Under the pieces are notes generated by a model, which was given only the letters and a program-made list of their open reading frames with translations, was not told the origin of the DNA and searched no databases. A DNA stretch of 64,000 nucleotides from Chitinophagaceae bacterium (GTDB lineage: Bacteria; Bacteroidota; Bacteroidia; Chitinophagales; Chitinophagaceae): the NCBI GenBank assembly GCA_019747705.1, contig JAIEQM010000026.1, positions 1 to 64,000 on the forward strand, read 5' to 3'. A program made the position numbers and the translations under genes. Positions 53,418 through 61,701 of this stretch are shown in pieces. Within the stretch, counting starts at the first letter, position 1. Every line of letters starts with the position of its first letter.

Positions 53418-55709
53418 TCAGTTTTTGGGTTTATTCAACGTTGTTGAAGATGTAGCAGCCTTTTCTTTCTCAACACTTGCAATGATTTCATCTACAGTTT
53501 CTTTTATTTCAGAGCCTGCTTTTTCATATTCCCCCGGCAGTTCTTCTTTCATAAACCAGGCCAGGACATAATAAACAGGTTGCATGTATTTCATGAGCAG
53601 GCTGTTTTCTTTTTGAAATGCTTTTAACAGGAAATGGTATTGCCCAAGTAAAATTAAATGCAATACTAATTCTATTGCTTTGTCTTGACCTGATTGAAAA
53701 TATTCATTTTGGTTAAAAAGAATAGTTGCCTGATTAAGTGATTCATTTATTTTATTCTTTGTAAATAAAAGATAAATGTAATTGTGCATTGCCTTTACAT
53801 TTCCTTTTTCAATGGCTTTAAGGTAAAACTCTTCGGCTTTGTCAAAATCTTTTCTTTCATCTGAATAAAGAATAGCGATGTTATTGAGTGCACTTATATT
53901 TCCTTTTTCAATGGCTTTGAGGTAAAACTCCTCGGCTTTGTCAAAATCTTTTCTTTCATTTTGATAAAGTGTTGCGATGTTAAAGAGTGCATCCACATAT
54001 CCTTTTTCAATGGCTTTGAGGTAAAAATATTCGGACTTGTCAAAATCTTTTCTTTCATTTTTATAAAGACTAGCAATATTATTGAGCGCCATTATATTTC
54101 CTTTTTCAATGGCTCTGAGGTAAAACTGTTCAGCTTTGTCAATATCTTTTAGCAATATGTAATAAAAGTTTCCAAGATTATATTCGGCATCTAATTCATT
54201 CTTTTCAAGAGCAGTTAGGAAGAAGGTTTCCGCTTTCTTTATATAACCTGTTTCAAAGTTGTTGACAGCTTTTTTTGTAAAGGAGTTATTGTTTATATTT
54301 TCTGACAAAGCATGAATTATTTTAGCCCATTCCTGCTTTTCATTTTTCTGCAAAAAGCGTTCTGTATTGTCCAATAATTTCTTTTTAGTGCCTTCTTCAA
54401 TGCCATCAATATTATGCAGGGCAATGGCTTTGTAATATGCTGCTTTTGTGGAGTAGGTATCATTTTCTAAACATGCAATTTGTTTGTTTGCTATTTCCTT
54501 CAGTTCATCATGTGTGCACCATGTTTCTAAAAACCGTATCAGCCAGAGCACCTGTTCTTTTGTATTTTTTCTGCCATGCCGCATAAGGTACCAGATGTTA
54601 AAAAACCGTTCTCTTATGCGGTATGCTTTTTTACGTTTACCCAGATCAATGGTTTCCACCAACTGGTTTTCTTCTAATTGTTTTAACTGTGCAGATACCT
54701 GGTTGCTGGCAAGGTTTTCCCTGTACAGTTTACTTTGTTCCAGTATTTCACTGGCAGTAAGCGGCTCCCATGCCCTTGCCAGTGTATCCATAATCTTTTG
54801 CTGCTGTGGTTTTAAGGCATCCATCCGTTCTTTGTAAAGCGGCGATACCCTGTCAGTAAGTTCTTCCAAATCTTCAAATGTGTTACCGTTATCAGAATCA
54901 ATCAGTATTTCAAACAGCAATACAAGGGTGCGTGGCACACCGCCGGTTATTCTCCGCAGCACTTCCACACGTTCAGGATGTTCTTTAATAATCTTTTCAA
55001 TTTTATCATAGGCATTATAATTAGATGCAAGGGCTTTCATTAAATCAGTAGCTTCTTCTTTTAAGAGGGGTTCCAGTTTTAACTGGTAAAAAAATTCAAA
55101 AAACGGTTTATCATACCTGAACGTGTGTTCCAGCATTTGTGAAGAAGCGCCAATAAGGAGGAAATGCGGAGAGGTCATTAAAATCTCACGGAAGCGGTGG
55201 TTTTCCTGGTTGGTAAATTTATTAAACAGGTCGCCGATATTATCAATAAGCAGTACAACTCTTTTACCGGTAGTTTTTAGTTGTTGCGTAAGCAGGTTAA
55301 AACTAATACGTTCATAATCCTTTTCTTTTTCATGTGTGAGCATATTGTCTTTTAAACCTGCAAACCCTTTGTCAATACTTTCAAGATAAAGGGCAGTTTC
55401 CTCCCATAAATCAGGTAAGCAGCCAATTTGATATTGCTCCTCAGAAAAACGGACCGGCAGTAAATACCGGTTCAGGTTGCGGTCATCTTCCATTTCATAT
55501 TTCAACCGCAACAGCAGGGTTGTTTTTCCCATGCCCCGCTGGCCCACCAGTAAAAAATGCTGCGGTGCCGTATCCCTTGAAGATGATTTTATGATTTTAA
55601 AAATCTTTTCAAAAAGATCTTTTCTTATGGCAAATGTTGCAATAAGCATTTCTTTTGTTTCTTCATCGGGGTTGAAGACAAACCGTTTTCTGCGTGTTAC
55701 TTCCACCAT
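53418..55709 (-). CDS. AAA/STAND-like ATPase with winged helix and C-terminal 33-residue tandem repeats
   Basis: A 763-residue protein. The NTPase domain has Walker A FLLVGQRGMGKTTLLLRL near residue 57, Walker B VVLLIDNIGDLF near 155 and sensor-like LLIGASSQML. A winged helix (about 300-375) follows, then TPR/Sel1-like repeats. Four repeats in residues ~530-650 share the unit ERKDFDKAEEFYLKAIEKG; at DNA level they begin every 99 bp (53801, 53900, 53999, 54098) and are nearly identical. The start overlaps the upstream ATPase gene by 13 bp. NTPase-wHTH-repeat layout is that of STAND signalling or defence proteins; function unknown. Confidence 0.8.
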   Translation of the reverse strand: MVEVTRRKRFVFNPDEETKEMLIATFAIRKDLFEKIFKIIKSSSRDTAPQHFLLVGQRGMGKTTLLLRLKYEMEDDRNLNRYLLPVRFSEEQYQIGCLPDLWEETALYLESIDKGFAGLKDNMLTHEKEKDYERISFNLLTQQLKTTGKRVVLLIDNIGDLFNKFTNQENHRFREILMTSPHFLLIGASSQMLEHTFRYDKPFFEFFYQLKLEPLLKEEATDLMKALASNYNAYDKIEKIIKEHPERVEVLRRITGGVPRTLVLLFEILIDSDNGNTFEDLEELTDRVSPLYKERMDALKPQQQKIMDTLARAWEPLTASEILEQSKLYRENLASNQVSAQLKQLEENQLVETIDLGKRKKAYRIRERFFNIWYLMRHGRKNTKEQVLWLIRFLETWCTHDELKEIANKQIACLENDTYSTKAAYYKAIALHNIDGIEEGTKKKLLDNTERFLQKNEKQEWAKIIHALSENINNNSFTKKAVNNFETGYIKKAETFFLTALEKNELDAEYNLGNFYYILLKDIDKAEQFYLRAIEKGNIMALNNIASLYKNERKDFDKSEYFYLKAIEKGYVDALFNIATLYQNERKDFDKAEEFYLKAIEKGNISALNNIAILYSDERKDFDKAEEFYLKAIEKGNVKAMHNYIYLLFTKNKINESLNQATILFNQNEYFQSGQDKAIELVLHLILLGQYHFLLKAFQKENSLLMKYMQPVYYVLAWFMKEELPGEYEKAGSEIKETVDEIIASVEKEKAATSSTTLNKPKN
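53801..54196 (-). repeat. 99-bp near-identical intragenic tandem repeats
   Basis: Four consecutive 99-bp units inside the ATPase gene begin at 53801, 53900, 53999 and 54098, anchored by the plus-strand word CCTTTTTCAATGGCT. Their high nucleotide identity against the otherwise divergent repeats suggests recent expansion by slippage or unequal recombination. Confidence 0.85.
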
Positions 55710-56857
55710 CTTTTTAATATTGGAGAATAGAATTTGTAAAAATTGTTTTCTTCTACTATATACCCATCATGCTTCAGTACTTCAATAACAGTATCCAACT
55801 CTGCTCTTGCATCGTATTTCTCCGCCATATTCAGTGCTTTGGCATAATCTGTATCACTATTGTTTTTTACAGCCAGGAGAAATTCATCAACAAATTTCCC
55901 CAACTGCGGCGACTTAAATACTTTTTGCAGCCTGTCTTTAAAATGCTCAAAGTAAATATTACCATTCTCAATAATTTTTTCGAATGCAGCATCCACCGTT
56001 TTTGTTGTAATAACATGGCCGTTTGTTTGCAGGTCGGCCAGTTCTCTTACCATCAGTTGAAAATAAAAAGGTATCCACCATTCCAGTTTTGCAAGTATGT
56101 AATTGATGATTTCTTCAGATGGTGTTTGATTGCACTCTTCCTTTAAGAGGAGTGTAATTAAAAGTGTTGCTTCTTCTTTACTAAGTGCATTGATTTTAAT
56201 TTCTCTCAGGTCGTTAATTTTATCAGTTGCCTGTATTCTTTTTACAGCAGTAAATAACCCGATTGAACCCGTGTAAACAAATTGAATTTTTTCCTGGAAA
56301 ACAGGGTTTTGCCGTAACGATCTGTTCTGGCTTAAGAAATGAACAGCAGCTTCAAGCCCGTGTGCTTCCTGTATTTTTTCGATGGTGATCGGAAACTCAT
56401 CAATGAGCATCAATATCTTTTTTCCTTCGAGTTTTATGTCTGTAAGAAATTCATTCAACTCTTCAAAGTAGGTTTTCTTTTCCTGCTTTGTTATGTCAAG
56501 TCCAACAGGGCCGATAGAAATGCCTGCAATTCTTCCCGTCCATTTTTTTAGCTTCTCTTTTATCGAATGGTTAAAAAAACCAAACGCTTCAATCTTATCT
56601 GCGTCCAGTATTGCATGGAGTATAACTTTAAAAAAATCTTCGGATGAAGTGATGGCTTCGGTGTCAGAAAAAACAGCATAGTAATTTTCATCCGGGGCAT
56701 CTACAAGGTCAAGTAAAATTGATGATTTCCCAACTCTTCTTGGGGCAGAAATAAGAAGGTTCTCGTTGGAGGCTACCGCTTTTAAAATTTTGGCTCTGAT
56801 CAGTGGTCGTTTAAAAAACTGCTCTTTTCTTGCAGGCGAGCCTGTTATCGTTTTCAT
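55697..56857 (-). CDS. AAA-family ATPase with C-terminal winged helix
   Basis: From ATG 56857 (386 residues); a TTG 18 bases upstream is rejected. Walker A is LLISAPRRVGKSSILLDL near residue 32, Walker B is KKILMLIDEFPITI near 161, and VYTGSIGLF is sensor-like. The C-terminal end (DGYIVEENNFYKFYSPILKRWW) matches the end of PF01637-type ATPases. It overlaps the next ATPase gene by 13 bases, so the two are translationally coupled. A phased repeat lies directly upstream. Likely a signalling/STAND-like ATPase pair; target unknown. Confidence 0.8.
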   Translation of the reverse strand: MKTITGSPARKEQFFKRPLIRAKILKAVASNENLLISAPRRVGKSSILLDLVDAPDENYYAVFSDTEAITSSEDFFKVILHAILDADKIEAFGFFNHSIKEKLKKWTGRIAGISIGPVGLDITKQEKKTYFEELNEFLTDIKLEGKKILMLIDEFPITIEKIQEAHGLEAAVHFLSQNRSLRQNPVFQEKIQFVYTGSIGLFTAVKRIQATDKINDLREIKINALSKEEATLLITLLLKEECNQTPSEEIINYILAKLEWWIPFYFQLMVRELADLQTNGHVITTKTVDAAFEKIIENGNIYFEHFKDRLQKVFKSPQLGKFVDEFLLAVKNNSDTDYAKALNMAEKYDARAELDTVIEVLKHDGYIVEENNFYKFYSPILKRWWK

Positions 56858-56927
56858 GCAATAATATTTTTGCAAACTTAAGTTGCAATTTATTTATTGC
56901 CAAATAATCTTGCAATTATTTTATTGC
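56857..56927 (-). promoter_or_regulatory. Phased TGC repeat every 13-14 nt, upstream of the ATPase pair
   Basis: On the plus strand TGC triplets start at 56857, 56871, 56884, 56898, 56911 and 56925, with spacing 14, 13, 14, 13, 14 nt, mostly as TTGCAA in A/T-rich context. The first unit covers the ATPase start codon (CAT on the plus strand). The array fills almost the whole 76-nt spacer between rpe and the ATPase. A regular 13.5-nt period suggests an operator that binds a repressor on a fixed face of the helix, possibly autoregulatory. Confidence 0.65.
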
Positions 56928-56933
56928 TTAATT

Positions 56934-57584
56934 TTAATGAATTGATTTTAAGATGGTTATTGTTTCAGTTGGATTCTTTGCTTTAAACACCGTATTGCCC
57001 GCCACCAGCACAGTAGCGCCTGCCTCCACAATTGATTGGGCATTTCCCAGGGTAACACCACCATCAATTTCAATATCCACCTTCAAATCTTTTTCATCAA
57101 TCATCCTGCGGAGCTGTTTTATTTTACCGATGGTGTTGGGAATAAATGCCTGTCCGCCAAAACCCGGGTTTACACTCATCATACAAACCAAATCAATATC
57201 AGCAAGAATATCTTTTAACACATCAACCGGTGTATGAGGGTTGATGGCAACTCCTGCTTTCATACCCAGGCTTTTTATTTGCTGGACATTGCGGTGCAGG
57301 TGGGTGCATGCTTCATAATGCACCGTGAGAATGTCGGCTCCTGCTTTTTGAAATGCTTCGGCATATTTTTCCGGTTCAAGAATCATGAGGTGCACATCGC
57401 ATATCTTATTGGTTGCTTTTCGAAAAAACTCCACCAGCATGGGACCAAAGCTGATATTGGGTACAAAGCGGCCATCCATTACATCCAGGTGATACCAGTC
57501 GGCAACACTTTCATTGAGCATATTGCAATCAGCCTGCAGGTTGAGGTAGTTGGCAGAGAGGAGCGAAGGGGCAATGATGGGCAT
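56934..57584 (-). CDS. rpe: Ribulose-phosphate 3-epimerase
   Basis: Pentose-phosphate enzyme interconverting ribulose 5-phosphate and xylulose 5-phosphate. The 216-residue TIM barrel has APSLLSANYLNL at the N-terminus, WYHLDVMDGRFVPNISFGP with catalytic Asp, CDVHLMILEPE, MSVNPGFGGQAFIPNT and VDIEIDGGVTLGN. It starts 7 nt after the HEPN gene, so it probably shares its transcript. Confidence 0.96.
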   Translation of the reverse strand: MPIIAPSLLSANYLNLQADCNMLNESVADWYHLDVMDGRFVPNISFGPMLVEFFRKATNKICDVHLMILEPEKYAEAFQKAGADILTVHYEACTHLHRNVQQIKSLGMKAGVAINPHTPVDVLKDILADIDLVCMMSVNPGFGGQAFIPNTIGKIKQLRRMIDEKDLKVDIEIDGGVTLGNAQSIVEAGATVLVAGNTVFKAKNPTETITILKSIH

Positions 57585-57591
57585 AATTGAT

Positions 57592-58008
57592 TTATTCAGT
57601 GGGTTGATAAAAATTATTTTGCAACAGATAGTTTATAAGAACTTGTACAAATGTATCTGCTTCATTGGTTAGTTCTTCTGTGAACTCTTTGCTTACTTCA
57701 GCAAAATCAAGATAATCACTGTCTTGCCTGTAATTAAATAAAATGGAGTAGAACCGGCCTTCATTCTTATGAATAATTCCGGGTTTAATAAAAAACTCAC
57801 CAAACACCTGTTTTACACCTGCATGTGATTTTACTTTGATATCTTTTGTAAGTAAAACTGCATTTACTGCATAAAAACAGGCATAATAAAGCCGGTTAAC
57901 AGCAGCATCATAATGCCCATTATTCAACAGGCTCCTTGCTGCGGCCAGCGAGTTAACAGCTCTTTTTATTCTGTATTGAATTAATGTACCGGAGTTATGA
58001 TCGGCCAT
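57592..58008 (-). CDS. HEPN-domain protein (partner of MNT)
   Basis: A 138-residue all-alpha protein with the HEPN pattern LLNNGHYDAAVNRLYYACFY and SHAGVKQVFGEFFIKPG. HEPN proteins paired with a minimal nucleotidyltransferase are toxin-antitoxin or signalling modules; many HEPN toxins have an Rx4-6H RNase motif near the C-terminus, which I do not clearly see here. The MNT gene ends 8 nt upstream, rpe begins 7 nt downstream. Confidence 0.86.
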   Translation of the reverse strand: MADHNSGTLIQYRIKRAVNSLAAARSLLNNGHYDAAVNRLYYACFYAVNAVLLTKDIKVKSHAGVKQVFGEFFIKPGIIHKNEGRFYSILFNYRQDSDYLDFAEVSKEFTEELTNEADTFVQVLINYLLQNNFYQPTE

Positions 58009-58016
58009 GTTTGTTA

Positions 58017-58334
58017 CTAAAGTGTAATGCCATCTTGTTTTATGTTAAAATAAAATGGCGTGGAGAAATAACGATTGTTCCAGTCGCTGCTGGAAAGGAT
58101 AACAGATGATATTGGATAACCTGTTTCCAGTTCCACATCATATAATTCAGAAATGATGTGTTTTTTATCCATGTCGGAAACAATTATATTTTGTGATAAA
58201 ATAAGTAAATCAATATCACTGTCGTCCCTGTTATCGCCTCTTGCGTAGGAACCAAACAAAATAATTTGAGCACCCGGCTCAGCTTTTTGAACTGTTTGTT
58301 TGATGCGTTGTATGATTTCTTTTGACAATGCCAT
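58017..58334 (-). CDS. Minimal nucleotidyltransferase (MNT)
   Basis: A 105-residue nucleotidyltransferase of the DNA polymerase beta superfamily. The motif IILFGSYARGDNRDDSDIDL carries the GSxxRG and DxD elements intact, followed by a long alpha/beta stretch. MNT proteins commonly neutralise an adjacent HEPN toxin, in some systems by AMPylating it. The order here is MNT then HEPN, 8 nt apart. Upstream the TPR lipoprotein stops 17 nt away. Confidence 0.9.
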   Translation of the reverse strand: MALSKEIIQRIKQTVQKAEPGAQIILFGSYARGDNRDDSDIDLLILSQNIIVSDMDKKHIISELYDVELETGYPISSVILSSSDWNNRYFSTPFYFNIKQDGITL

Positions 58335-58351
58335 AGTGTAAATTACTTAAT

Positions 58352-59164
58352 TCATTTTAATTCTTCCAGCCTCTTCAATCCTTCCCGTGCTTCACTTAAA
58401 TTCTGATCCAGTGCCAGTGCCCTTTTGAAATTATCAATGGCATCCTGTTTTTTATTCATCTTTTCTTCAGCCCTGGCCATCCAGTAATAACCATCTGCAA
58501 ATTTATTGCTTACTTCTGTGCTCTTGTTAAATACCTTCCATGCTTCTGTATAATTACCGCCATCATAATACACCAGGCCTTTTTCAATATATGCATCGAG
58601 ATATGAATAATCTTCACGGATAATCTGTGTAAACTGCTCAAGGGCTTTTGCACTGTTTTTAACTTTGGTATAATAAATCCCCTTCATCAGTAAAACATCT
58701 GATCGCAAACGAACCGCTGCAGGGTTCTTTAATAACCGGTCGCACAATATCAATGCATTTTTATTTCCTGTTTCAGCAAACAGGTTGGCGGCACGCATTT
58801 CTGCTTTAATAAAAATGCCGGCTTTGTTCACCGCTTTGTTATAAAAAGCAATAGCGCCGCTGGTATCGCCACTGCGTTCCAGCGCATCAGCTTTCATATA
58901 CAGCCAGCCGGGGTTGGTACTGTCTTTTTTCAGCAGCATCTCAATTTGAGAAAGCGCTTTCTCCGTTTGATTGCCCTGCACCAATTTTTCAATCATCTGC
59001 TCACGAACAGTATCTGCCAAAGTACTGTCGCCCAGCATTTGCTCATCCACCGTTGTTACGGGTATTTTTTCAGGGGTATTTATTTTTTCCGGCTTCGCTG
59101 AGTTATTGCAGCTCACCGCCAAAAGCGCCAGCGCTGCTGTATAAAAAATTTTGAACAAATGCAT
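58352..59164 (-). CDS. TPR-repeat lipoprotein
   Basis: A 270-residue protein. The signal (residues 1-19) ends in LLAVSC, a good lipobox. The rest is a set of TPR helices (for example KDSTNPGWLYMKADALERSG, YLDAYIEKGLVYYDGGN, SNKFADGYYWMARAEEKMNK), likely a periplasmic scaffold. A TAGCTTTG box ends 4 nt before the ATG, implying a leaderless mRNA. The MNT, HEPN and rpe genes follow with gaps of 17, 8 and 7 nt, so this is probably the first gene of that operon. Confidence 0.85.
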   Translation of the reverse strand: MHLFKIFYTAALALLAVSCNNSAKPEKINTPEKIPVTTVDEQMLGDSTLADTVREQMIEKLVQGNQTEKALSQIEMLLKKDSTNPGWLYMKADALERSGDTSGAIAFYNKAVNKAGIFIKAEMRAANLFAETGNKNALILCDRLLKNPAAVRLRSDVLLMKGIYYTKVKNSAKALEQFTQIIREDYSYLDAYIEKGLVYYDGGNYTEAWKVFNKSTEVSNKFADGYYWMARAEEKMNKKQDAIDNFKRALALDQNLSEAREGLKRLEELK

Positions 59165-59168
59165 GCTG

Positions 59169-59176
59169 CAAAGCTA
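59169..59176 (-). promoter_or_regulatory. -7 promoter box (TAGCTTTG) of the TPR lipoprotein operon
   Basis: TAGCTTTG on the minus strand is followed by CAGC and the ATG. The distance implies that transcription starts at or within a few bases of the start codon. Confidence 0.55.
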
Positions 59177-59258
59177 AATGAAATTCAGCTTTATACATTT
59201 TACAAATTCCCGACATTTGTGCCCCTGTAACCCAATACATTTACAAAAATCTGTTTGA

Positions 59259-60359
59259 ATGAAACGTTTGATCATACCATCTTTTGTACTCCTGCTGGCT
59301 GTGTGCATGCTGGCTTTCCGTATCGGAAAAACTGCTATACTTCCTGCAGCATCCGGCGATACATTGCTGTATCCTGATGAAAAGCATTTTAAAAATATAC
59401 AGCAGCTCACTTTTGGCGGTGATAATGCAGAAGCGTATTTCAGCTATGATGGACAGTGGCTTATTTTCCAGCGTACCAACCCCAAAGAAGGAATTATGTG
59501 TGATGAAATGTTTATTGGTAAGCTGCCAAAGCCCGGCGAAAAATTTACATATAAACGGGTAAGCACCGGCAAAGGAAGAACTACCTGCGGCGCTTTTATG
59601 AAAGATGGGAAACACATCATCTATGCAAGCACGCACCTGGGTGCCGATACCTGTCCGCCTGTTCCCGACCGCAAAAAATATGGTAACAGATACATCTGGC
59701 CACTGTATGACAGTTATGATATTTTCATGGCCGACCTCAACGGAAAAATTGTAAAGCGTTTAACAAAGAGTAAAGGTTATGATGCAGAAGCAACACTCTC
59801 ACCTGACGGGAATTCGATGATTTATACCAGCGATAAGGATGGTGATATTGATCTTTATATCATGAATTTGAAAACCGGCAAAGAAAAACGTGTGACTAAT
59901 ACTTTGGGTTATGATGGTGGTGCATGGTTTAGCCCTGATGGTAAAAAAATCATCTGGCGTGCAAGCCGCCCCAAAACAGAAGCAGAAATAAAAGAATATA
60001 AAGAATTGCTGGCAGAGAATTTAGTAGCTCCCACAAACATGGAAGTTTTTGTTGCAGATGCTGATGGAAAAAATATAAAACAGGTAACTCATTTCGGGCA
60101 GGCCAACTGGGCGCCGGCTTATTTTCCTGACAGTAAGCGGATCATCTTTGCCTCCAACCAGGAATACAAAAGAGGCTTTCCTTTTAATTTGTATTCTATC
60201 AATGAAGATGGAACCAACCTTCAAAAAATTTCTCACGAAAAAATATTTGATGCCTTTGCCATGTTCAGCCCGGATGGTAAGAAGATTGTGTTTTGCAGCA
60301 ACCGCAATAACGGAGGCACAAGAGATACAAACATTTTTGTGGCCGATTGGGTGGAGTAG
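59259..60359 (+). CDS. TolB-like WD40/PD40 beta-propeller protein
   Basis: A 366-residue exported protein. After an N-terminal hydrophobic signal (about 1-22) the sequence carries several PD40 repeats: LSPDGNSMIYTSDKDGDIDL, WFSPDGKKIIWRAS, YFPDSKRIIFASNQE and MFSPDGKKIVFCSNRN. TolB-family propellers in Bacteroidota are periplasmic or secreted and often bind peptides or act as peptidase-like domains. No peptidase domain is attached. It is divergent from the TPR lipoprotein gene. Confidence 0.85.
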   Translation: MKRLIIPSFVLLLAVCMLAFRIGKTAILPAASGDTLLYPDEKHFKNIQQLTFGGDNAEAYFSYDGQWLIFQRTNPKEGIMCDEMFIGKLPKPGEKFTYKRVSTGKGRTTCGAFMKDGKHIIYASTHLGADTCPPVPDRKKYGNRYIWPLYDSYDIFMADLNGKIVKRLTKSKGYDAEATLSPDGNSMIYTSDKDGDIDLYIMNLKTGKEKRVTNTLGYDGGAWFSPDGKKIIWRASRPKTEAEIKEYKELLAENLVAPTNMEVFVADADGKNIKQVTHFGQANWAPAYFPDSKRIIFASNQEYKRGFPFNLYSINEDGTNLQKISHEKIFDAFAMFSPDGKKIVFCSNRNNGGTRDTNIFVADWVE

Positions 60360-60378
60360 GAGCCCCCTCCGCCCCAAA

Positions 60379-60507
60379 GGGCAATGTCATTAAGTTAAGT
60401 GTTTCGTCATTTCGACGTAAGGAGAAATCTCCCAAACTTCAAGCGTAACAAATTTTATGAGACCTCTCCCTACGGTCGAGGTGACGCTTAACTTAATGAC
60501 ATTGCCC
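60379..60507. repeat. MITE-like palindromic element with perfect 21-bp arms
   Basis: The left arm (60379-60399) starts GGGCAATG and ends GTTAAG; the right arm (60487-60507) is its exact inverse complement. Inside are imperfect copies GTCATTTCGACG and, inverted, CGGTCGAGGTGAC with AGGAGAAATCTC/GAGACCTCTCC. It shares ATTAAGTTAAG arms with 20064-20132 and its inner core with 29700-29812. It lies directly after the TolB-like gene. Confidence 0.85.
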
Positions 60508-60808
60508 AAAGGGGGTACTTCAGGGCACAGCCCTGACTTTTTCACAGACTTTAATAAAGGGTAACGTCCTGTTAGAATCAAGATTTCTATCGAAGAATTT
60601 TATTGCCAATTTTTTTCATGTGTTTATTTTTTATTTTAAATTATTGCCACTACTTGTCCCGCTTTTGCGGGATAGTATGCCCATAATCATTCCTGATTTG
60701 TATGTTTTGCTTATGGGCATTTCATAACATTTTCGTATGATTACTTAGGAACACTTTATCATCCTGTTACAATGAAATCGCATCAAACACAAAAAATACT
60801 ATAAAGTA

Positions 60809-60840
60809 AAAGGCAGAAGTTTCATTAACTGTCTGCCTTT
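60809..60840 (-). terminator. Terminator of the broken lipoprotein gene
   Basis: Perfect 9-bp stem AAAGGCAGA/TCTGCCTTT with a 14-nt loop, about 34 nt past the minus-strand stop, followed on that strand by TACTTT. Confidence 0.8.
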
Positions 60841-60873
60841 CATTTTGGAATTTGTTACTTGGTTCTTGGTTTC

Positions 60874-61555
60874 TTAATTTGTTATTTCCACATTCTTATT
60901 CTTTGCCCTGTACTTACTGGTAATACTTCCGCCATTGCTGGTTTGTTGCTGGAGTTGACTTAAAGTCCACCTGTCTATAAAAGCAATATGAGCTCCTGTT
61001 GTTGCAGGTTGCAGTTGTGCACTTGTCATTCTCACTCTTGTTGCATTAACTGTTGTTTCAGTAAACGCTGATGCAGCTACCAATAAACCCACGCCATCAT
61101 TTTGTGCAAGGGGTGTGCCTTCCCGGTTTAAATTATATTCCTGTGCTTTACTGATGGATAGAATAGCAGGAGTAGCGGGGAAGTCAATGGGTTTAATAGA
61201 AGGCACCGTGTTCACCAGTGTTTTTCCTTTGGTGTCTTTGTACGTAAAAGTGCCGGTAGCAACAAAACCATTGTATTCTTTTTCATAACGGCCAGGTATT
61301 TGGTTGAAAACAAGCACATCGTTATTGAAGCGAACTTCAGCAGGGGGAGGAAAGTTCCAGTTGGGTGCCTGTAATACTCTGCCCGAATTTAAAAGCAGCA
61401 ACGGCCGTAGTTTTATCAGTATTCTTATCATAAAACAATTCATAATCTGTGCGGATGCGGTCCTGATCAACAGCATCAGAAGGTTGTTTTTCGCAGACGC
61501 TAAATAAAAGGGCAGTAACTGCAATAAAGAGTGTGGCAACGATGTTTGTTTTCAT
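60874..61555 (-). pseudogene. Secreted lipoprotein-like gene, frameshifted at a C5 run
   Basis: The N-terminal part (start 61555) has a signal MKTNIVATLFIAVTALLFSV ending in FSVC, a probable lipobox, and runs to LELSSPC-stop. The C-terminal part reads AEVRFNNDVLVFNQIPGRYEKE in another frame. On the plus strand the junction is GGGGG at 61343-61347; removing one base joins SSP to AEVRFNND. The restored protein is about 226 residues, beta-rich and without a known motif. Single-base change in a homopolymer: either an error or recent decay. Confidence 0.78.
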
Positions 61556-61701
61556 ATATTTTTGTTTTTATACAGTTTAAACGACTAAAAGAATACCAGC
61601 GTTGCAGCCTTTGTTGTATTTTGAACCAACAGCAGAATTTTTTGAACCAACGAAACCAGGTGTTTTTGCATCAATGCATCAACCTGTAGATTTACATTGT
61701 A

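Larger units (their letters stand above)
60360..60873. other. 514-base gap with repeat element and several hairpins
   Basis: Contains a 129-bp palindromic element (60379-60507), a TCCCGC/GCGGGA hairpin near 60657-60672, a 10-bp inverted repeat ATGCCCATAA/TTATGGGCAT at about 60678-60721, and a terminator at 60809-60840. No open frame or tRNA was recognised. Confidence 0.6.
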
